Below are positions 11,194-21,883 of a DNA stretch of 64,000 bases, in pieces. Position 1 is the stretch's first letter. The number at the start of each line of letters is the position of its first letter. The translations under genes were made by a program, and so were the position numbers. The stretch is from Shinella granuli (GTDB lineage: Bacteria; Pseudomonadota; Alphaproteobacteria; Rhizobiales; Rhizobiaceae), in contig NZ_SLVX01000011.1 of NCBI RefSeq assembly GCF_004341885.1, positions 62,001 to 126,000 on the forward strand, given 5' to 3'. Below the pieces are notes generated by a model. The model saw only the letters and a program-made list of their open reading frames with translations, did no database searches and was not told the DNA's origin.

Positions 11194-11202
11194 TTATCCA
11201 CA
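11194..11202 (+). promoter_or_regulatory. DnaA box 1 (perfect)
   Basis: TTATCCACA, an exact match to the DnaA consensus, within the ppsR-hemE gap. Confidence 0.8.
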
Positions 11203-11236
11203 ATCGGCGGGCGGCGGGAAAGGGATTCAGCGCCCA

Positions 11237-11245
11237 TGTGGATAA
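11237..11245 (-). promoter_or_regulatory. DnaA box 2 (perfect, reverse orientation)
   Basis: TGTGGATAA on the plus strand, an exact reverse-complement DnaA box 34 bases from box 1 and facing it. Confidence 0.8.
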
Positions 11246-11283
11246 GACTCATGACACGGCAAAGTGTCGCGCTGCTCCACAGC

Positions 11284-11292
11284 TCATCCACA
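11284..11292 (+). promoter_or_regulatory. DnaA box 3 (one mismatch)
   Basis: TCATCCACA differs from the consensus by one base and lies 38 bases beyond box 2. Confidence 0.6.
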
Positions 11293-11513
11293 GGACAGGT
11301 CGTTATAGGGTGCCGGGAATCATCTTGATTCAAAAAGACGAATCCGGTTTTCCGCAATTTCCTCAAAAATTCTTCCAGCCCGCCTCGTCTTTTCCCGTGC
11401 ATTACCGGCAAGGCCGGATCCCTGTGGAGAGGATTTAATCCTTGATAGTCACCGACTCTAAGAAATAGAAACCTTTTCAAAGAGATTATTTGATTGATTG
11501 GGAGAACCCCGCG

Positions 11514-12548
11514 GTGTCTGCGAAAAACCGGAAGATCGTCGATGTCCTGAACGGGAAAACGATCTCCCCCCCTCCCCTCTGGCTGATGCGCCAGGCCGGA
11601 CGATACCTGCCGGAATACCGGCAGACGCGCGCGGCAGCAGGAAGCTTCCTCGATCTCTGTTATTCGCCGGAACTGGCCACGGAAGTGACGCTCCAGCCGA
11701 TCCGTCGCTATGGCTTCGACGCAGCGATCCTGTTCTCCGATATCCTCGTCATTCCCGACGCCCTGGAGCGCAATGTCCGCTTCGAGGAAGGCCATGGACC
11801 GCGCCTCGATCCGATCGATGTCGATGGCATTCTGGCCCTGAAGGGCGACGGGGTGGCAGATCACCTCAAGCCGGTCATAGAGGCGGTCGGCCGCATCCGG
11901 GGCGCCCTGCCCGAGGAAACGGCGCTGCTCGGCTTCTGCGGCGCGCCCTGGACCGTTGCCACCTACATGATCGCCGGCCACGGAACGCCGGACCAGGCTC
12001 CCGCGCGTCTCTTCGCCTACAGGGAACCGCGCGCCTTCGCGCACCTGCTCGACGTGCTTGCCGAGCTCTCGGCCGATTACCTTGTGGCGCAGATCGATGC
12101 CGGCGCCGATGCCGTGCAGATCTTCGATTCCTGGGCCGGTGTTCTCGGCGAGCGCGAATTTGCCGATTTCGCCGTCCGCCCCGTGCAAAAGATCATCGCC
12201 TCGGTCAAGGCCCGCCGCCCGCAGGCGAAGGTCATCGCCTTCGCCAAGGGTGCGGGCCTGTTGCTGAAATCCTACCGGCAGCAGACCGGTGCCGATGCGA
12301 TCGGCCTCGACTGGTCCGTGCCGCTCTCCTTTGCCGCCGACCTGCAGAAGGACGGTCCCGTCCAGGGCAATCTCGATCCGATGCGGGTGGTTGCCGGCGG
12401 CACGGCGCTCGACGAGGGTATCGATGCCATCCTGCAGGCGCTTGGCAATGGGCCGCTGATCTTCAATCTCGGTCACGGCATCACGCCGCAGGCGGATCCG
12501 GACAACGTCACGCGTCTCGTGGCGCGTGTGCGCGGAGCGGCGCGGTGA
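11514..12548 (+). CDS. hemE: Uroporphyrinogen decarboxylase
   Basis: A 344-residue enzyme that decarboxylates uroporphyrinogen III to coproporphyrinogen III in heme synthesis. Signature motifs are [17 protein letters not shown] (near residue 20) with the substrate-binding arginines, [16 protein letters not shown] with the conserved Asp, and [13 protein letters not shown]. The GTG at 11514 ([11 protein letters not shown]) has GGGAG 9 bases upstream. A TTG at 11490 would add eight residues but has no good ribosome-binding site. The gene overlaps hemJ by GTGA. The position next to oriC is conserved in alphaproteobacteria. Confidence 0.95.
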   Translation: MSAKNRKIVDVLNGKTISPPPLWLMRQAGRYLPEYRQTRAAAGSFLDLCYSPELATEVTLQPIRRYGFDAAILFSDILVIPDALERNVRFEEGHGPRLDPIDVDGILALKGDGVADHLKPVIEAVGRIRGALPEETALLGFCGAPWTVATYMIAGHGTPDQAPARLFAYREPRAFAHLLDVLAELSADYLVAQIDAGADAVQIFDSWAGVLGEREFADFAVRPVQKIIASVKARRPQAKVIAFAKGAGLLLKSYRQQTGADAIGLDWSVPLSFAADLQKDGPVQGNLDPMRVVAGGTALDEGIDAILQALGNGPLIFNLGHGITPQADPDNVTRLVARVRGAAR

Positions 12549-13084
12549 GCGAGAAGCAGGCGGGTGAGAGCGCGGGGCGCCGCGCGCGGCTACGTGCCGC
12601 GGTGGCGCTCACGCTCTTTGCGCTGCTTGCCCTCCTCCTCGTGCTCTATCCGCCCGAGGACCTCTATCTCTGGATCAAGGCGCTGCACATCATCGCCGTC
12701 ATCTCGTGGATGGCGGGCCTGCTCTATCTGCCGCGGCTCTTCGTCTATCACACGGACGCCCCGCCCGGTTCGGCCGAAGCGCGGGTCTTCAAGGTGATGG
12801 AACAGCGGCTCTACCGGGTCATCATGCAGCCGGCGATGGGCCTTTCCTGGCTGCTCGGCCTCTACCTCGCCTGGTCCGTCCATGGTTTCCAGGGCGGCTG
12901 GCTGCACGCCAAGCTCGCCTTCGTCGTCCTCCTGTCCGCTGTGCATCAGTTTTATGGGCGCGCCGTGAAGGCCTTTGCCGAGGACCGCAACACCAGGACG
13001 GGCCGCCAGTGGCGCATCTGGAACGAGGCGCCGGCGCTTCTGATGATCCTCATCGTCGTCCTGGTCGTCGTCAAACCGTTCTGA
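12545..13084 (+). CDS. hemJ: Protoporphyrinogen oxidase HemJ
   Basis: A 179-residue integral membrane protein of the HemJ family, converting protoporphyrinogen IX to protoporphyrin IX in bacteria lacking HemG/HemY. Four hydrophobic segments are visible (residues about 15-35, 40-60, 90-110 and 155-178). The conserved [20 protein letters not shown] segment contains the likely heme-ligand His, and [12 protein letters not shown] and [18 protein letters not shown] also match the family. The GTG start at 12545 overlaps the hemE stop. Co-location with hemE supports the heme role. Confidence 0.92.
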   Translation: MSEKQAGESAGRRARLRAAVALTLFALLALLLVLYPPEDLYLWIKALHIIAVISWMAGLLYLPRLFVYHTDAPPGSAEARVFKVMEQRLYRVIMQPAMGLSWLLGLYLAWSVHGFQGGWLHAKLAFVVLLSAVHQFYGRAVKAFAEDRNTRTGRQWRIWNEAPALLMILIVVLVVVKPF

Positions 13085-13122
13085 GTCTTTCGCGACAAAA
13101 CGGATGAAATTCCAATGCCCCC

Positions 13123-13151
13123 TTGCAGGCCAGCACCGGAACCGCTATTTT
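13123..13151 (+). promoter_or_regulatory. Putative rho promoter
   Basis: TTGCAG (13123-13128), exactly 17 bases, then TATTTT (13146-13151), leaving an untranslated leader of about 110 bases before rho. The leader could host Rho autoregulation, but no specific structure is evident. Confidence 0.4.
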
Positions 13152-13271
13152 CCGCGCATCTCATCTTTCGTGGCATGTGTATTCGTTCAGTGAACTGCAC
13201 CGTTCCCCCCGCAGTTCGGCCTTGACCCGCACGCCTTTTCCCATCCCGATGACACCCAGCATGGACCATTC

Positions 13272-14537
<1,266 letters not shown>

Positions 14538-14563
14538 GCCGCATACACTGCGTTCCACGCGTC

Positions 14564-14593
14564 ATGGTCCCGCCGCAAGGCGGGACCATTTTC
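14564..14593 (+). terminator. rho terminator
   Basis: ATGGTCCCGCC-gcaa-GGCGGGACCAT followed by TTTTCATTT, a perfect 11-bp stem 26 bases after the rho stop codon. Confidence 0.85.
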
Positions 14594-14661
14594 ATTTGAG
14601 AAGACAGAATCGATTCTCCTCCGAAACGGACTTACCGATTCGCATCCGGAATAATGAGCCC

Positions 14662-15987
14662 ATGCGTTCCACGGACACGATCTTTGCCTTGTCGAGCGGC
14701 GGCCTGCCATCCGGCGTGGCGGTGATTCGGTTGAGCGGCCCGGCCAGCGGGACGGCTGTTGAAGCACTCTGCGGCCGCCAGCCGCCGGAACGCCGGGCCT
14801 CTCTGCTTTCGATTCGAAACCGGAACGGTGAGAAACTCGACGACGGCCTTGTCCTGGTTTTTCCAGGACCGAATTCCTTCTCGGGTGAGGACTGTGCCGA
14901 GTTACAGATTCACGGCGGCCGGGCGACGGTAAAGGCCGTTCTTGCAGAGCTCGCCACGATGGAAGGGTTGCGCGCCGCAGAGGCCGGGGAATTCTCCCGA
15001 AGGGCTTTCCTGAATGGTCGCATGGATCTGGTCGAGGTTGAAGGCCTTGCGGATCTGATCGTCGCGGAGACCGAGATGCAGCGCCGTCTGGCGGCGGAGC
15101 AGTCGTCGGGGGGATTGTCAAAGCTTTATGATTCGTGGGCGAAACGGCTAACGCATGCACGTGCGATGATCGAGGCCGAACTGGATTTTGCCGACGAGGA
15201 CGATGTTCCCGGCTCCGTGGCGAGTGCGATCTGGCAGGACATGCAGACGCTGAAGCAGGAAATCCTTAACCATCTTTCTGGTGTAAGAGCCGGAGAGATC
15301 GTGCGGGATGGCCTCAAGGTGGTGATCGTCGGTCCGCCCAATGCCGGCAAGTCGAGTCTGCTGAATCATCTGGCACGCAGAGACGTTGCCATCGTCACCG
15401 AGATTCCGGGAACGACACGCGATGTCCTGCATGTCGATCTCGACCTCGACGGCTTTGCCGTTCGACTTTATGATACGGCTGGCCTGCGTGAGACGGACGA
15501 TCTTGTCGAACAGGAAGGCATTCGCAGAACGCAGCGATCGATGGCCGAAGCACATCTGGTCCTCCTCCTGTCCGCGGTCGACAATCCCGACTGGGCCGCC
15601 TTTATCGAAGGATATGATGGTCCGGTTGTTCGAGTACGCACCAAGGCAGATATGCGGGATACTGCCTGGCCGGCGCCGAACGCAGATGTTATGATCTCCG
15701 TGCGGACAGGGGATGGCATAGCAGAGCTCCTTGATCGCGTGGGCAGCTATCTTCCGGATCTCGATCAAGGTAGCGCTCTGGCGCTGCCAACCCGCCATCG
15801 CCATGCCGACAATCTGGCGGCGGCCTGCGCTCATATCGAAGCCGCGTTGGCTGTGGGCGACCGAGGTCTTGATATACAGGCAGAGCATCTTCGTTTGGCC
15901 GGGCAAGCACTCGGCCGGGTCACGGGACGGGTGGATGTGGAAAATCTGTTGGACGTGATCTTTTCGGAATTTTGCATAGGCAAGTGA
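14662..15987 (+). CDS. mnmE: tRNA modification GTPase MnmE
   Basis: A 441-residue GTPase that, with MnmG, installs carboxymethylaminomethyl groups at wobble uridine 34 of certain tRNAs. It has the N-terminal folate-binding fold (STDTIFALSSGGLPSGVAVI). The G domain shows GPPNAGKSSLLN (G1), TEIPGTTRD (G2) and DTAGLRETDD (G3). The protein ends in FCIGK, the C-terminal Cys motif required for modification. The ATG at 14662 gives the usual N-terminus. Its stop codon is the first three bases of a parS-like site. The next gene is its partner mnmG. Confidence 0.97.
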   Translation: MRSTDTIFALSSGGLPSGVAVIRLSGPASGTAVEALCGRQPPERRASLLSIRNRNGEKLDDGLVLVFPGPNSFSGEDCAELQIHGGRATVKAVLAELATMEGLRAAEAGEFSRRAFLNGRMDLVEVEGLADLIVAETEMQRRLAAEQSSGGLSKLYDSWAKRLTHARAMIEAELDFADEDDVPGSVASAIWQDMQTLKQEILNHLSGVRAGEIVRDGLKVVIVGPPNAGKSSLLNHLARRDVAIVTEIPGTTRDVLHVDLDLDGFAVRLYDTAGLRETDDLVEQEGIRRTQRSMAEAHLVLLLSAVDNPDWAAFIEGYDGPVVRVRTKADMRDTAWPAPNADVMISVRTGDGIAELLDRVGSYLPDLDQGSALALPTRHRHADNLAAACAHIEAALAVGDRGLDIQAEHLRLAGQALGRVTGRVDVENLLDVIFSEFCIGK

Positions 15988-16000
15988 TTCACGTGAAACA
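15985..16000. promoter_or_regulatory. parS-like ParB-binding site 2
   Basis: TGATTCACGTGAAACA, one base off the parS consensus. It begins at the mnmE stop codon and contains GATTC (GANTC). It forms a tandem pair with site 3, 42 bases away. Confidence 0.85.
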
Positions 16001-16026
16001 ACACAACGTACACGAGTCGCTTTGTA

Positions 16027-16042
16027 CGTTTCACGTGAAACA
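16027..16042. promoter_or_regulatory. parS-like ParB-binding site 3
   Basis: CGTTTCACGTGAAACA, one base off the consensus, with the full 14-bp palindrome GTTTCACGTGAAAC. It lies 11 bases upstream of the mnmG start codon, covering the region where its ribosome-binding site would be. Confidence 0.88.
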
Positions 16043-16053
16043 GGTGGTTCGAT

Positions 16054-17946
16054 ATGGCAGCAATGACGACATATGATGTGGTGGTGATTGGTGGCGGTCA
16101 TGCGGGGGTCGAAGCGGCCGCCGCGTCCGCCCGCTTTGGCGCGCAAACCGCTCTCCTGACCCACAAGGCGTCGACGATCGGGGTCATGTCCTGTAACCCC
16201 GCTATCGGCGGTCTCGGCAAGGGCCACCTTGTCCGGGAAGTGGATGCTCTCGATGGATTGATGGGACGGGTTGCGGATCGGGCTGGTATCCAGTTCCGGC
16301 TGCTGAATCGCCGGAAGGGTCCAGCCGTGCGCGGCCCACGGACTCAAGCGGACCGAAGGCTTTATCGCGAAGCCATTCAGACGGAGATCGCACAGATACC
16401 CGGGCTGACCGTTATCGAGGGTGACGCCTATGACCTCGATTGCCGCGATGGACATGTCGCGGCTGTTGTTTTGAAGGATGGTCGCCGTCTTGCTTGCGGC
16501 GCCGTCGTGATCACGACGGGTACTTTCCTGCGCGGCCTTATTCATATCGGCTCCGAAAAGATACCCGCCGGCCGTGTGGGAGAAGAACCGTCAGTAGGGC
16601 TGTCGGCGACATTCGAGCGTCTCGGCTTCAAGCTGGGCCGCCTGAAAACAGGCACGCCTGCGCGCCTTGATGGCCGGACCATTGATTGGAATGCGGTCGG
16701 GCGTCAGGCGGCGGATGATGAACCGGTGCCCTTCTCCTTCATGACGGATCGGATCACGACACCGCAGATCGAATGCGGCGTGACCCGAACGACGTCCGCG
16801 ACCCACCGCATCATCGAGGAGAATATCGGACGTTCCGCAATGTATTCCGGACAGATTGAAGGTGTCGGTCCACGCTATTGCCCGTCGATCGAGGACAAGA
16901 TTGTCAAGTTCGGCGAACGCGACGGTCATCAGATCTTCCTTGAACCGGAAGGCCTGGACGACGACACGGTTTATCCGAATGGTATTTCGACATCGCTACC
17001 GGCTGATGTGCAGCAGGCCTTCATTCATACGATTCCGGGACTGGAGCGGGTCCGTATCCTGCAACCGGGTTACGCGATCGAATATGATCATGTCGATCCG
17101 CGCGAGCTATCCGCGACCTTGGAGGCGCGCCGTCAACCCGGGCTCTTCCTGGCCGGTCAGATCAATGGAACGACGGGGTATGAGGAAGCAGCCGCCCAAG
17201 GGCTGGTTGCAGGCCTCAACGCCGCGCGGCGGGCAACGGGCATGGACGGCCATGTTTTCAGCCGCACGGAGAGTTATATCGGCGTCATGCTGGACGACCT
17301 GACATCCCGCGGCGTGACCGAGCCTTACCGCATGTTCACCTCCCGCGCGGAGTACCGCCTTTCGCTTCGCGCCGACAATGCCGATGTGCGGTTGACGCCG
17401 TCCGGCATGGCTCTTGGCGTCGTCGGTGCAGATCGGCGCCATCTTTTCGAGCAATGGTCGACGGAGATGCAGGTTGCGCGCGAAAAACTTCGTTCCTTGA
17501 AATTGTCGCCCAATGAAGCCACGAGCAAGGGAATCCGCATCAACCAGGATGGTGTGCGCCGTAGTGCTTATGACCTTCTCGCCTATCCGGATATCAACTT
17601 CACACGGTTGGCGGCGGTGTGGCCGGAGCTCGGCGCCTTTTCACCGCGCGTTCGCGATGCTGTCGAAATCGAGGCCAGCTATGCGGTCTACATGAATCGG
17701 CAGGAGGCCGATATCGCCGAGGCGCGACGAGAGGAGGAACGGCGTATTCCCGCGGATTTCGACTTCGGTGCCTTGCCGGGCCTTTCCATCGAACTTCAGC
17801 AGAAGTTGGCGGTGGCTCGACCGGCAAATCTCGCGCAGGCCGCGCGGGTGGATGGCATGACGCCGGCCGCCTTGACGCTTCTGCTTGCCTATCTCAAGCG
17901 TGTTGTCCCCGGTGAGGTTTCGACACAACGGACTGCCAGCGCATGA
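16054..17946 (+). CDS. mnmG: tRNA uridine 5-carboxymethylaminomethyl modification enzyme MnmG
   Basis: A 630-residue FAD-dependent partner of MnmE (also called GidA). Visible motifs are the Rossmann FAD site [20 protein letters not shown] (residues 9-28), [21 protein letters not shown] with its conserved Cys upstream, [11 protein letters not shown], and [18 protein letters not shown]. The C-terminal helical domain binds MnmE and tRNA. ATGs at 16054 and 16063 are both possible starts. It overlaps rsmG by ATGA. The ribosome-binding site is weak and lies at the edge of parS site 3, so ParB occupancy could affect its expression (inference). Confidence 0.97.
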   Translation: MAAMTTYDVVVIGGGHAGVEAAAASARFGAQTALLTHKASTIGVMSCNPAIGGLGKGHLVREVDALDGLMGRVADRAGIQFRLLNRRKGPAVRGPRTQADRRLYREAIQTEIAQIPGLTVIEGDAYDLDCRDGHVAAVVLKDGRRLACGAVVITTGTFLRGLIHIGSEKIPAGRVGEEPSVGLSATFERLGFKLGRLKTGTPARLDGRTIDWNAVGRQAADDEPVPFSFMTDRITTPQIECGVTRTTSATHRIIEENIGRSAMYSGQIEGVGPRYCPSIEDKIVKFGERDGHQIFLEPEGLDDDTVYPNGISTSLPADVQQAFIHTIPGLERVRILQPGYAIEYDHVDPRELSATLEARRQPGLFLAGQINGTTGYEEAAAQGLVAGLNAARRATGMDGHVFSRTESYIGVMLDDLTSRGVTEPYRMFTSRAEYRLSLRADNADVRLTPSGMALGVVGADRRHLFEQWSTEMQVAREKLRSLKLSPNEATSKGIRINQDGVRRSAYDLLAYPDINFTRLAAVWPELGAFSPRVRDAVEIEASYAVYMNRQEADIAEARREEERRIPADFDFGALPGLSIELQQKLAVARPANLAQAARVDGMTPAALTLLLAYLKRVVPGEVSTQRTASA

Positions 17947-18578
17947 ATCAGCTTCCCCGAGAGTTTGCCAGCCTGAATGTTTCACGTGAAACTGAGGATA
18001 GGCTGAACGCTTTTGTCGCTCTCTTCCAGAAATGGGCGAAGACCATCAATCTGGTGGCGCCCTCGACATTGGCGGAAGTCTGGAACCGCCATATCATCGA
18101 TAGTGTGCAGATTTACGCCCTGTGCCCGGGGCCGCGGATCTGGGCCGATCTCGGCAGTGGTGGTGGGTTTCCGGGCATTGTCACCGGTATTCTTCTGGTT
18201 GGTGCGGGAGATGGATGGGTACATCTCGTCGAAAGCAACAACAAGAAAGCCGCCTTTCTGCGGACAGCCATCCTGGAAACGGGTGCGCGTGCCTCGGTGC
18301 ACGCGATTCGCATCGAGGAGGCGCCGACCGCGATCGCGCATTGTGATGCGATTTCGGCTCGAGCCCTGGCGGATCTGGATCTTTTGTTGGATTTCGGCCT
18401 GCCCTGGGCCGAGCGCAATCCGGATCTCAAGTTTTTCCTCCATAAAGGCCGGGATTATCAGCGGGAGGTCGAGAAAGCGCATGGAAGGTGGAGATTCGAT
18501 CTGGTAAAACATGCCAGTGTTGTCGAGCCGGATTCCGTGGTGCTCGAACTTTCGAAGCTTTCGCGAAAACGCGGGTGA
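17943..18578 (+). CDS. rsmG: 16S rRNA 7-methylguanosine(527) methyltransferase RsmG
   Basis: A 211-residue SAM-dependent methyltransferase (GidB) acting on G527 of 16S rRNA; loss in other bacteria gives low-level streptomycin resistance. The SAM-binding motif [14 protein letters not shown] (near residue 65) and [14 protein letters not shown] are clear, as is the N-terminal [11 protein letters not shown]. Its ATG overlaps the mnmG stop (ATGA). Codons about 13-17 (VSRET) are parS site 4. It is followed by parA after 13 bases. Confidence 0.96.
   Translation: MNQLPREFASLNVSRETEDRLNAFVALFQKWAKTINLVAPSTLAEVWNRHIIDSVQIYALCPGPRIWADLGSGGGFPGIVTGILLVGAGDGWVHLVESNNKKAAFLRTAILETGARASVHAIRIEEAPTAIAHCDAISARALADLDLLLDFGLPWAERNPDLKFFLHKGRDYQREVEKAHGRWRFDLVKHASVVEPDSVVLELSKLSRKRG
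17979..17994. promoter_or_regulatory. parS-like ParB-binding site 4
   Basis: TGTTTCACGTGAAACT, one base off the parS consensus, inside the 5' coding part of rsmG and about 1.4 kb from parB. It lacks a GANTC site. Confidence 0.85.
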
Positions 18579-18591
18579 TTGGCGGATGTCC

Positions 18592-19386
18592 ATGGCAGGC
18601 GAAAAAAACCGGATCATCACCATTGCAAACCAGAAGGGTGGCGTCGGCAAGACGACCACCGCGATCAACCTTGCCACGGCGCTGGCCGCGATCGGCGAGC
18701 GTGTGCTGATCGTCGACCTGGACCCCCAGGGCAATGCCAGCACGGGGCTCGGCATCGATCGCCGCAACCGCGAGCTCTCTTCCTATGACCTTTTGATCGG
18801 CAGCCACGGAGTTGCCGAGACGGTGCTGCAGACGGCTGTGCCCAATCTGTCGATCATTCCCTCGACGATGGACCTCCTGGGCATCGAAATGGAGATCGCG
18901 CAGCAGAACGACCGCGTCTTCCGGCTGCGGCGGGCGCTCGCATCGGTGGAGGCGCGGTCTTACTCTTACGTGCTGGTCGATTGCCCGCCGTCCTTCAACC
19001 TCCTGACCATGAATGCCCTTGCCGCCGCGCATTCGGTGCTGGTGCCCCTGCAATGCGAGTTCTTTGCGTTGGAAGGGCTCAGCCAGCTTCTGGAGACGGT
19101 GGATCAGGTGCGCCGTACCGTCAATCCTTACTTGGATATCCAGGGCATAGTGCTCACCATGTTCGACTCGCGCAACAATCTTGCGCAGCAGGTGGTCAAT
19201 GATGTGCGCACACATCTTGGCGAAAAGGTCTACCATACGCTCATTCCGCGCAATGTGCGCGTGTCCGAGGCGCCCTCCTACGGCAAGCCGGCAATTCTCT
19301 ACGATCTCAAATGCGCCGGAAGCCAGGCCTATCTTCAGCTTGCTTCCGAGGTGATCCAGCGTGAAAGGCAGCGTCGGGCTGCCTGA
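18592..19386 (+). CDS. parA: Chromosome partitioning ATPase ParA
   Basis: A 264-residue Walker-type ATPase that moves ParB-parS complexes for chromosome segregation. The deviant Walker A KGGVGKTTTAINLATAL is near residue 15, followed by VLIVDLDPQGNASTGLG (A' motif) and YVLVDCPPSFNLLTMNAL (Walker B). The ATG at 18592 has GGCGG 6 bases upstream; the ATG at 18586 would have the site directly abutting it, so 18592 is preferred. Directly follows rsmG and precedes parB by 24 bases, the normal gid-par order. The lack of an N-terminal HTH marks it as chromosomal. Confidence 0.96.
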   Translation: MAGEKNRIITIANQKGGVGKTTTAINLATALAAIGERVLIVDLDPQGNASTGLGIDRRNRELSSYDLLIGSHGVAETVLQTAVPNLSIIPSTMDLLGIEMEIAQQNDRVFRLRRALASVEARSYSYVLVDCPPSFNLLTMNALAAAHSVLVPLQCEFFALEGLSQLLETVDQVRRTVNPYLDIQGIVLTMFDSRNNLAQQVVNDVRTHLGEKVYHTLIPRNVRVSEAPSYGKPAILYDLKCAGSQAYLQLASEVIQRERQRRAA

Positions 19387-19410
19387 TTTCAGTATCCGTG
19401 AGTAGAACCG

Positions 19411-20301
19411 ATGAATGAAGACAACTCAAAGCGGCGCCTTGGCCGCGGCCTTGCCGCCCTGATCGGTGAAATGGACCAGCTTCCCGCCGCCGATGTCGGC
19501 GAACGCCCGGCGGTGAATCCGGATCGCCTGGTTCCGATCGAGTTCGTCGGGCGCAATCCGCGCAATCCGCGGCGCTATTTCGATGAATCGGAACTGCAGG
19601 ATCTGGCCTCCTCCATTCGCCAGCATGGCATCGTGCAGCCGGTCGTCGTGCGCACCACGGCAGACAATCGTTACGAGATCATCGCCGGTGAGCGTCGCTG
19701 GCGGGCCGCACAGCTCGCCGGCCTGATCGATATTCCGGTCATTATCAGGGACGTGGATGACCGTACGGCGCTGGAAATCGCCATCGTGGAAAACGTGCAG
19801 CGCTCCGATCTCAATCCGCTGGAGGAAGCGATGGGTTATGAGCTGCTGATCGCCGATCACGGCTACACGCAGAACGATCTCGGCGAGATCATCGGCAAGA
19901 GCCGCAGTCACGTGGCAAACAGCCTTCGTCTGTTGAAACTGCCGGAACCGGTGCGCGACATGCTGGCCTCCGGCTCGCTTTCCGCCGGCCATGCGCGTGC
20001 GCTCATTCCCACGTCCGATCCCGTCGGACTTGCCAAGACCGTCGTCGCGAAGGGCATGTCGGTGCGTGACGCGGAGCGTCTTGCGCAGAACGACATCAAG
20101 GCGCAGAGCGATCCCAATCACGGCCAGGCGCCGCGCAAGGACGAGAAGGATGCAGACACACTGGCGCTGGAACGCACGCTTTCGGACGTGCTCGGCCTTG
20201 ATGTGACCGTCAATCACAAGGGTAGTGGCGGGCAGTTGCGGATCGCCTACAAGACGCTCGAACAGCTCGAGGAAATCTGCCGTCTTCTGGAGCGACGATA
20301 A
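19411..20301 (+). CDS. parB: Chromosome partitioning protein ParB
   Basis: A 296-residue parS-binding CTPase clamp. The N-terminal stretch RRLGRGLAALIGE is the usual ParA-interacting element. The CTP-binding ParB/Srx domain shows NPRNPRRYFDESELQDLASS and GERRWRAAQLAG with the GERRxR motif. The HTH domain follows (YTQNDLGEIIGKSRSHVANSLRLLKLP), then a short C-terminal dimerisation domain. Six candidate parS sites occur in the same window, so the system is self-consistent. It is followed closely by convergent holA with no obvious hairpin. Confidence 0.96.
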   Translation: MNEDNSKRRLGRGLAALIGEMDQLPAADVGERPAVNPDRLVPIEFVGRNPRNPRRYFDESELQDLASSIRQHGIVQPVVVRTTADNRYEIIAGERRWRAAQLAGLIDIPVIIRDVDDRTALEIAIVENVQRSDLNPLEEAMGYELLIADHGYTQNDLGEIIGKSRSHVANSLRLLKLPEPVRDMLASGSLSAGHARALIPTSDPVGLAKTVVAKGMSVRDAERLAQNDIKAQSDPNHGQAPRKDEKDADTLALERTLSDVLGLDVTVNHKGSGGQLRIAYKTLEQLEEICRLLERR

Positions 20302-20316
20302 TATCCTTAGCCGGAT

Positions 20317-21351
20317 TCAACGCCGTGCGGATTGAAGCACGGTCGCCAGCATGGTTTGCATGGCGATCGTGTCTTCCAGGGCCGGCCGCTGCCGGCTTTG
20401 CAATATGGCGGCCTGCAGGCGTTGTGTTTCACGCCGGATCGCCGGCCCCGTCCAGGTTTTCAAGGCATTCTCGACAATCGGCTTGCGGCGGAAATGCAGA
20501 TGGCGGCCCAGGGTCGCCATGGCCTGGGCGGCCGGTGCCCGCTTTTCATCCATCTCCGCCCGCATCAATTCGAGGAGCTGGAACTGCCGCAGGCATCCCT
20601 GCAGCACGAGGAAGACCGGGGTCTTGGAGGAGACGATCTTCTGGATGGCGTGCAGGAAACCGTCCTTGTCGCCCTTGAGGATGGCGTCTATGGCATCGTC
20701 CGTCGAGATCGCGCTGGCATCGCCGACGATCTCCTCGACATCCTGTTCCTCGATCAGGTCCCTTCCCCGGCAGTAGAGTGCCAGCTTGCGCACCTCGTTG
20801 CGCGAGGCAAGCCGGTCGCCGCCGATGGTTTCCACCAGGCGCGTGCGGGCCGCGGGGGAAATGCGCAAGCCCTCGGATGTGAGCTCCTGGTCGATGAGCG
20901 CCTGCAGGGCGCGTCCGTCATCGGCATAGCAGGGGATGGCCACGACGGCCGAACTGGATTCGGCGGCCTTGCGCAGTCCGGCGCCCTTCTTCAGGTCACC
21001 CGCCTCGATGATCAGGGTGGATGGCCCGGTCGGCATCTTGGCCAGGATGTCCAGCGCGTCGGAAAGGCCCTTCTCGCTGCCGGCATTGCGGACCCAGACA
21101 AGACGATCGCCGCCGAAAAGGCCGATCGCGTTCATCTCGTCGATCAGCCGGCCCGGCTGGCCGCCAATCTCGCCGGCATCGAGTTTCACGACGGAGAAGG
21201 CGTCGGTGAGATCGACGCCGCTGGACGCGGCAAGCGCCGCAGCACGTTCGGAAACGAGGCCCCGATCGGGGCCGTAGATCAGGAAGAGCCGTACGGGCAG
21301 CGGTTTGCGCTTCAGGAAACCGTCGAACTCGTGCGACTTGACCTCGGCCAT
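20317..21351 (-). CDS. holA: DNA polymerase III delta subunit
   Basis: A 344-residue clamp-loader subunit that opens the beta clamp. It shows the HolA N-terminal domain (FLIYGPDRGLVSERAAALA near residue 22), a central AAA-like region with VWVRNAGSEKG and LIIEAGDLKKGAGLRKAAE, and a C-terminal helical collar domain. Length is typical. It lies downstream of lptE with a 7-base gap, in the conserved order leuS-lptE-holA, and converges on parB. Confidence 0.93.
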   Translation of the reverse strand: MAEVKSHEFDGFLKRKPLPVRLFLIYGPDRGLVSERAAALAASSGVDLTDAFSVVKLDAGEIGGQPGRLIDEMNAIGLFGGDRLVWVRNAGSEKGLSDALDILAKMPTGPSTLIIEAGDLKKGAGLRKAAESSSAVVAIPCYADDGRALQALIDQELTSEGLRISPAARTRLVETIGGDRLASRNEVRKLALYCRGRDLIEEQDVEEIVGDASAISTDDAIDAILKGDKDGFLHAIQKIVSSKTPVFLVLQGCLRQFQLLELMRAEMDEKRAPAAQAMATLGRHLHFRRKPIVENALKTWTGPAIRRETQRLQAAILQSRQRPALEDTIAMQTMLATVLQSARR

Positions 21352-21358
21352 AGCCGGC

Positions 21359-21883
21359 TCAGCGTCGACCGAGCGCCGACGCGACGTCTGCGCGGATCAG
21401 CTCCGCCAGCTCACGGGCACCACGGTTTTCCGCATCCCTGACGGCGCGCAGCTTGGCAAATTCCTGCACGGGATAATCGACGAGAGCGACAGCCGAACGC
21501 TTGCCGGACGCCAATGTTTCGCCGGAGTCGGTCTGCACGAGATTGTAGTCGGCCGAGACGACGATGCGGCCGGCGCGCGGAATGTCGTCGCGCACGTCGA
21601 GCAGCACGCCGATCTTGCGCACCGTCACGTTGAGATCCAGGTGATAGAGCGCGCTCTGCGTCTCGCCGGCGCCGCCCGAGAAGAGGAAGATCAGGTCGTT
21701 GCGGACCTGCTGTTCCACACGGTCATCAGCCTTTGAGATGGCCACGGCGGCAAGCTTGCCCTCCGTGCCGGCGGGCGTGGAGTACAGCGGCCGCACCTGG
21801 CAGCCGGCGATGACGCCAAGGATGGCGATGCCGGCAAACGCCTTTGCGAACCGGGAGAGGCCGGTTCCGTCAGACAACAACAT
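21359..21883 (-). CDS. lptE: LPS-assembly lipoprotein LptE
   Basis: A 174-residue outer-membrane lipoprotein that plugs the LptD barrel for lipopolysaccharide insertion. The N-terminal signal sequence ends in the lipobox GVIAGC (Cys at residue 28), followed by QVRPLYSTP, matching the CGxRPLY motif after the lipidated Cys. The context between leuS and holA is the same as in many proteobacteria. The ATG at 21883 overlaps leuS by 14 bases, suggesting coupling. The family is short and divergent, so the call rests on lipobox plus context. Confidence 0.9.
   Translation of the reverse strand: MLLSDGTGLSRFAKAFAGIAILGVIAGCQVRPLYSTPAGTEGKLAAVAISKADDRVEQQVRNDLIFLFSGGAGETQSALYHLDLNVTVRKIGVLLDVRDDIPRAGRIVVSADYNLVQTDSGETLASGKRSAVALVDYPVQEFAKLRAVRDAENRGARELAELIRADVASALGRR

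Larger units (their letters stand above)
11109..11513. other. Candidate chromosomal origin of replication (oriC)
   Basis: A gene-free 405-bp gap between ppsR and hemE, the place where oriC lies in Caulobacter and Sinorhizobium. It holds two perfect DnaA boxes (11194-11202 TTATCCACA; 11237-11245 TGTGGATAA), one with a single mismatch (11284-11292 TCATCCACA) and a weaker one at 11423-11431. The stretch from about 11435 to 11500 is AT-rich, suitable as an unwinding element. Six GANTC sites (11224, 11246, 11317, 11327, 11340, 11454) are unusually dense. Genes on both sides are transcribed away from it. hemE promoter elements must also lie here; TTGATA at 11442 is a possible -35. Confidence 0.8.

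Noticed and set aside
11498-12544. Long upstream extension of the hemJ frame through hemE
   Set aside because: The extension is an out-of-frame reading of hemE; the GTG at 12545 overlapping the hemE stop is the natural start.
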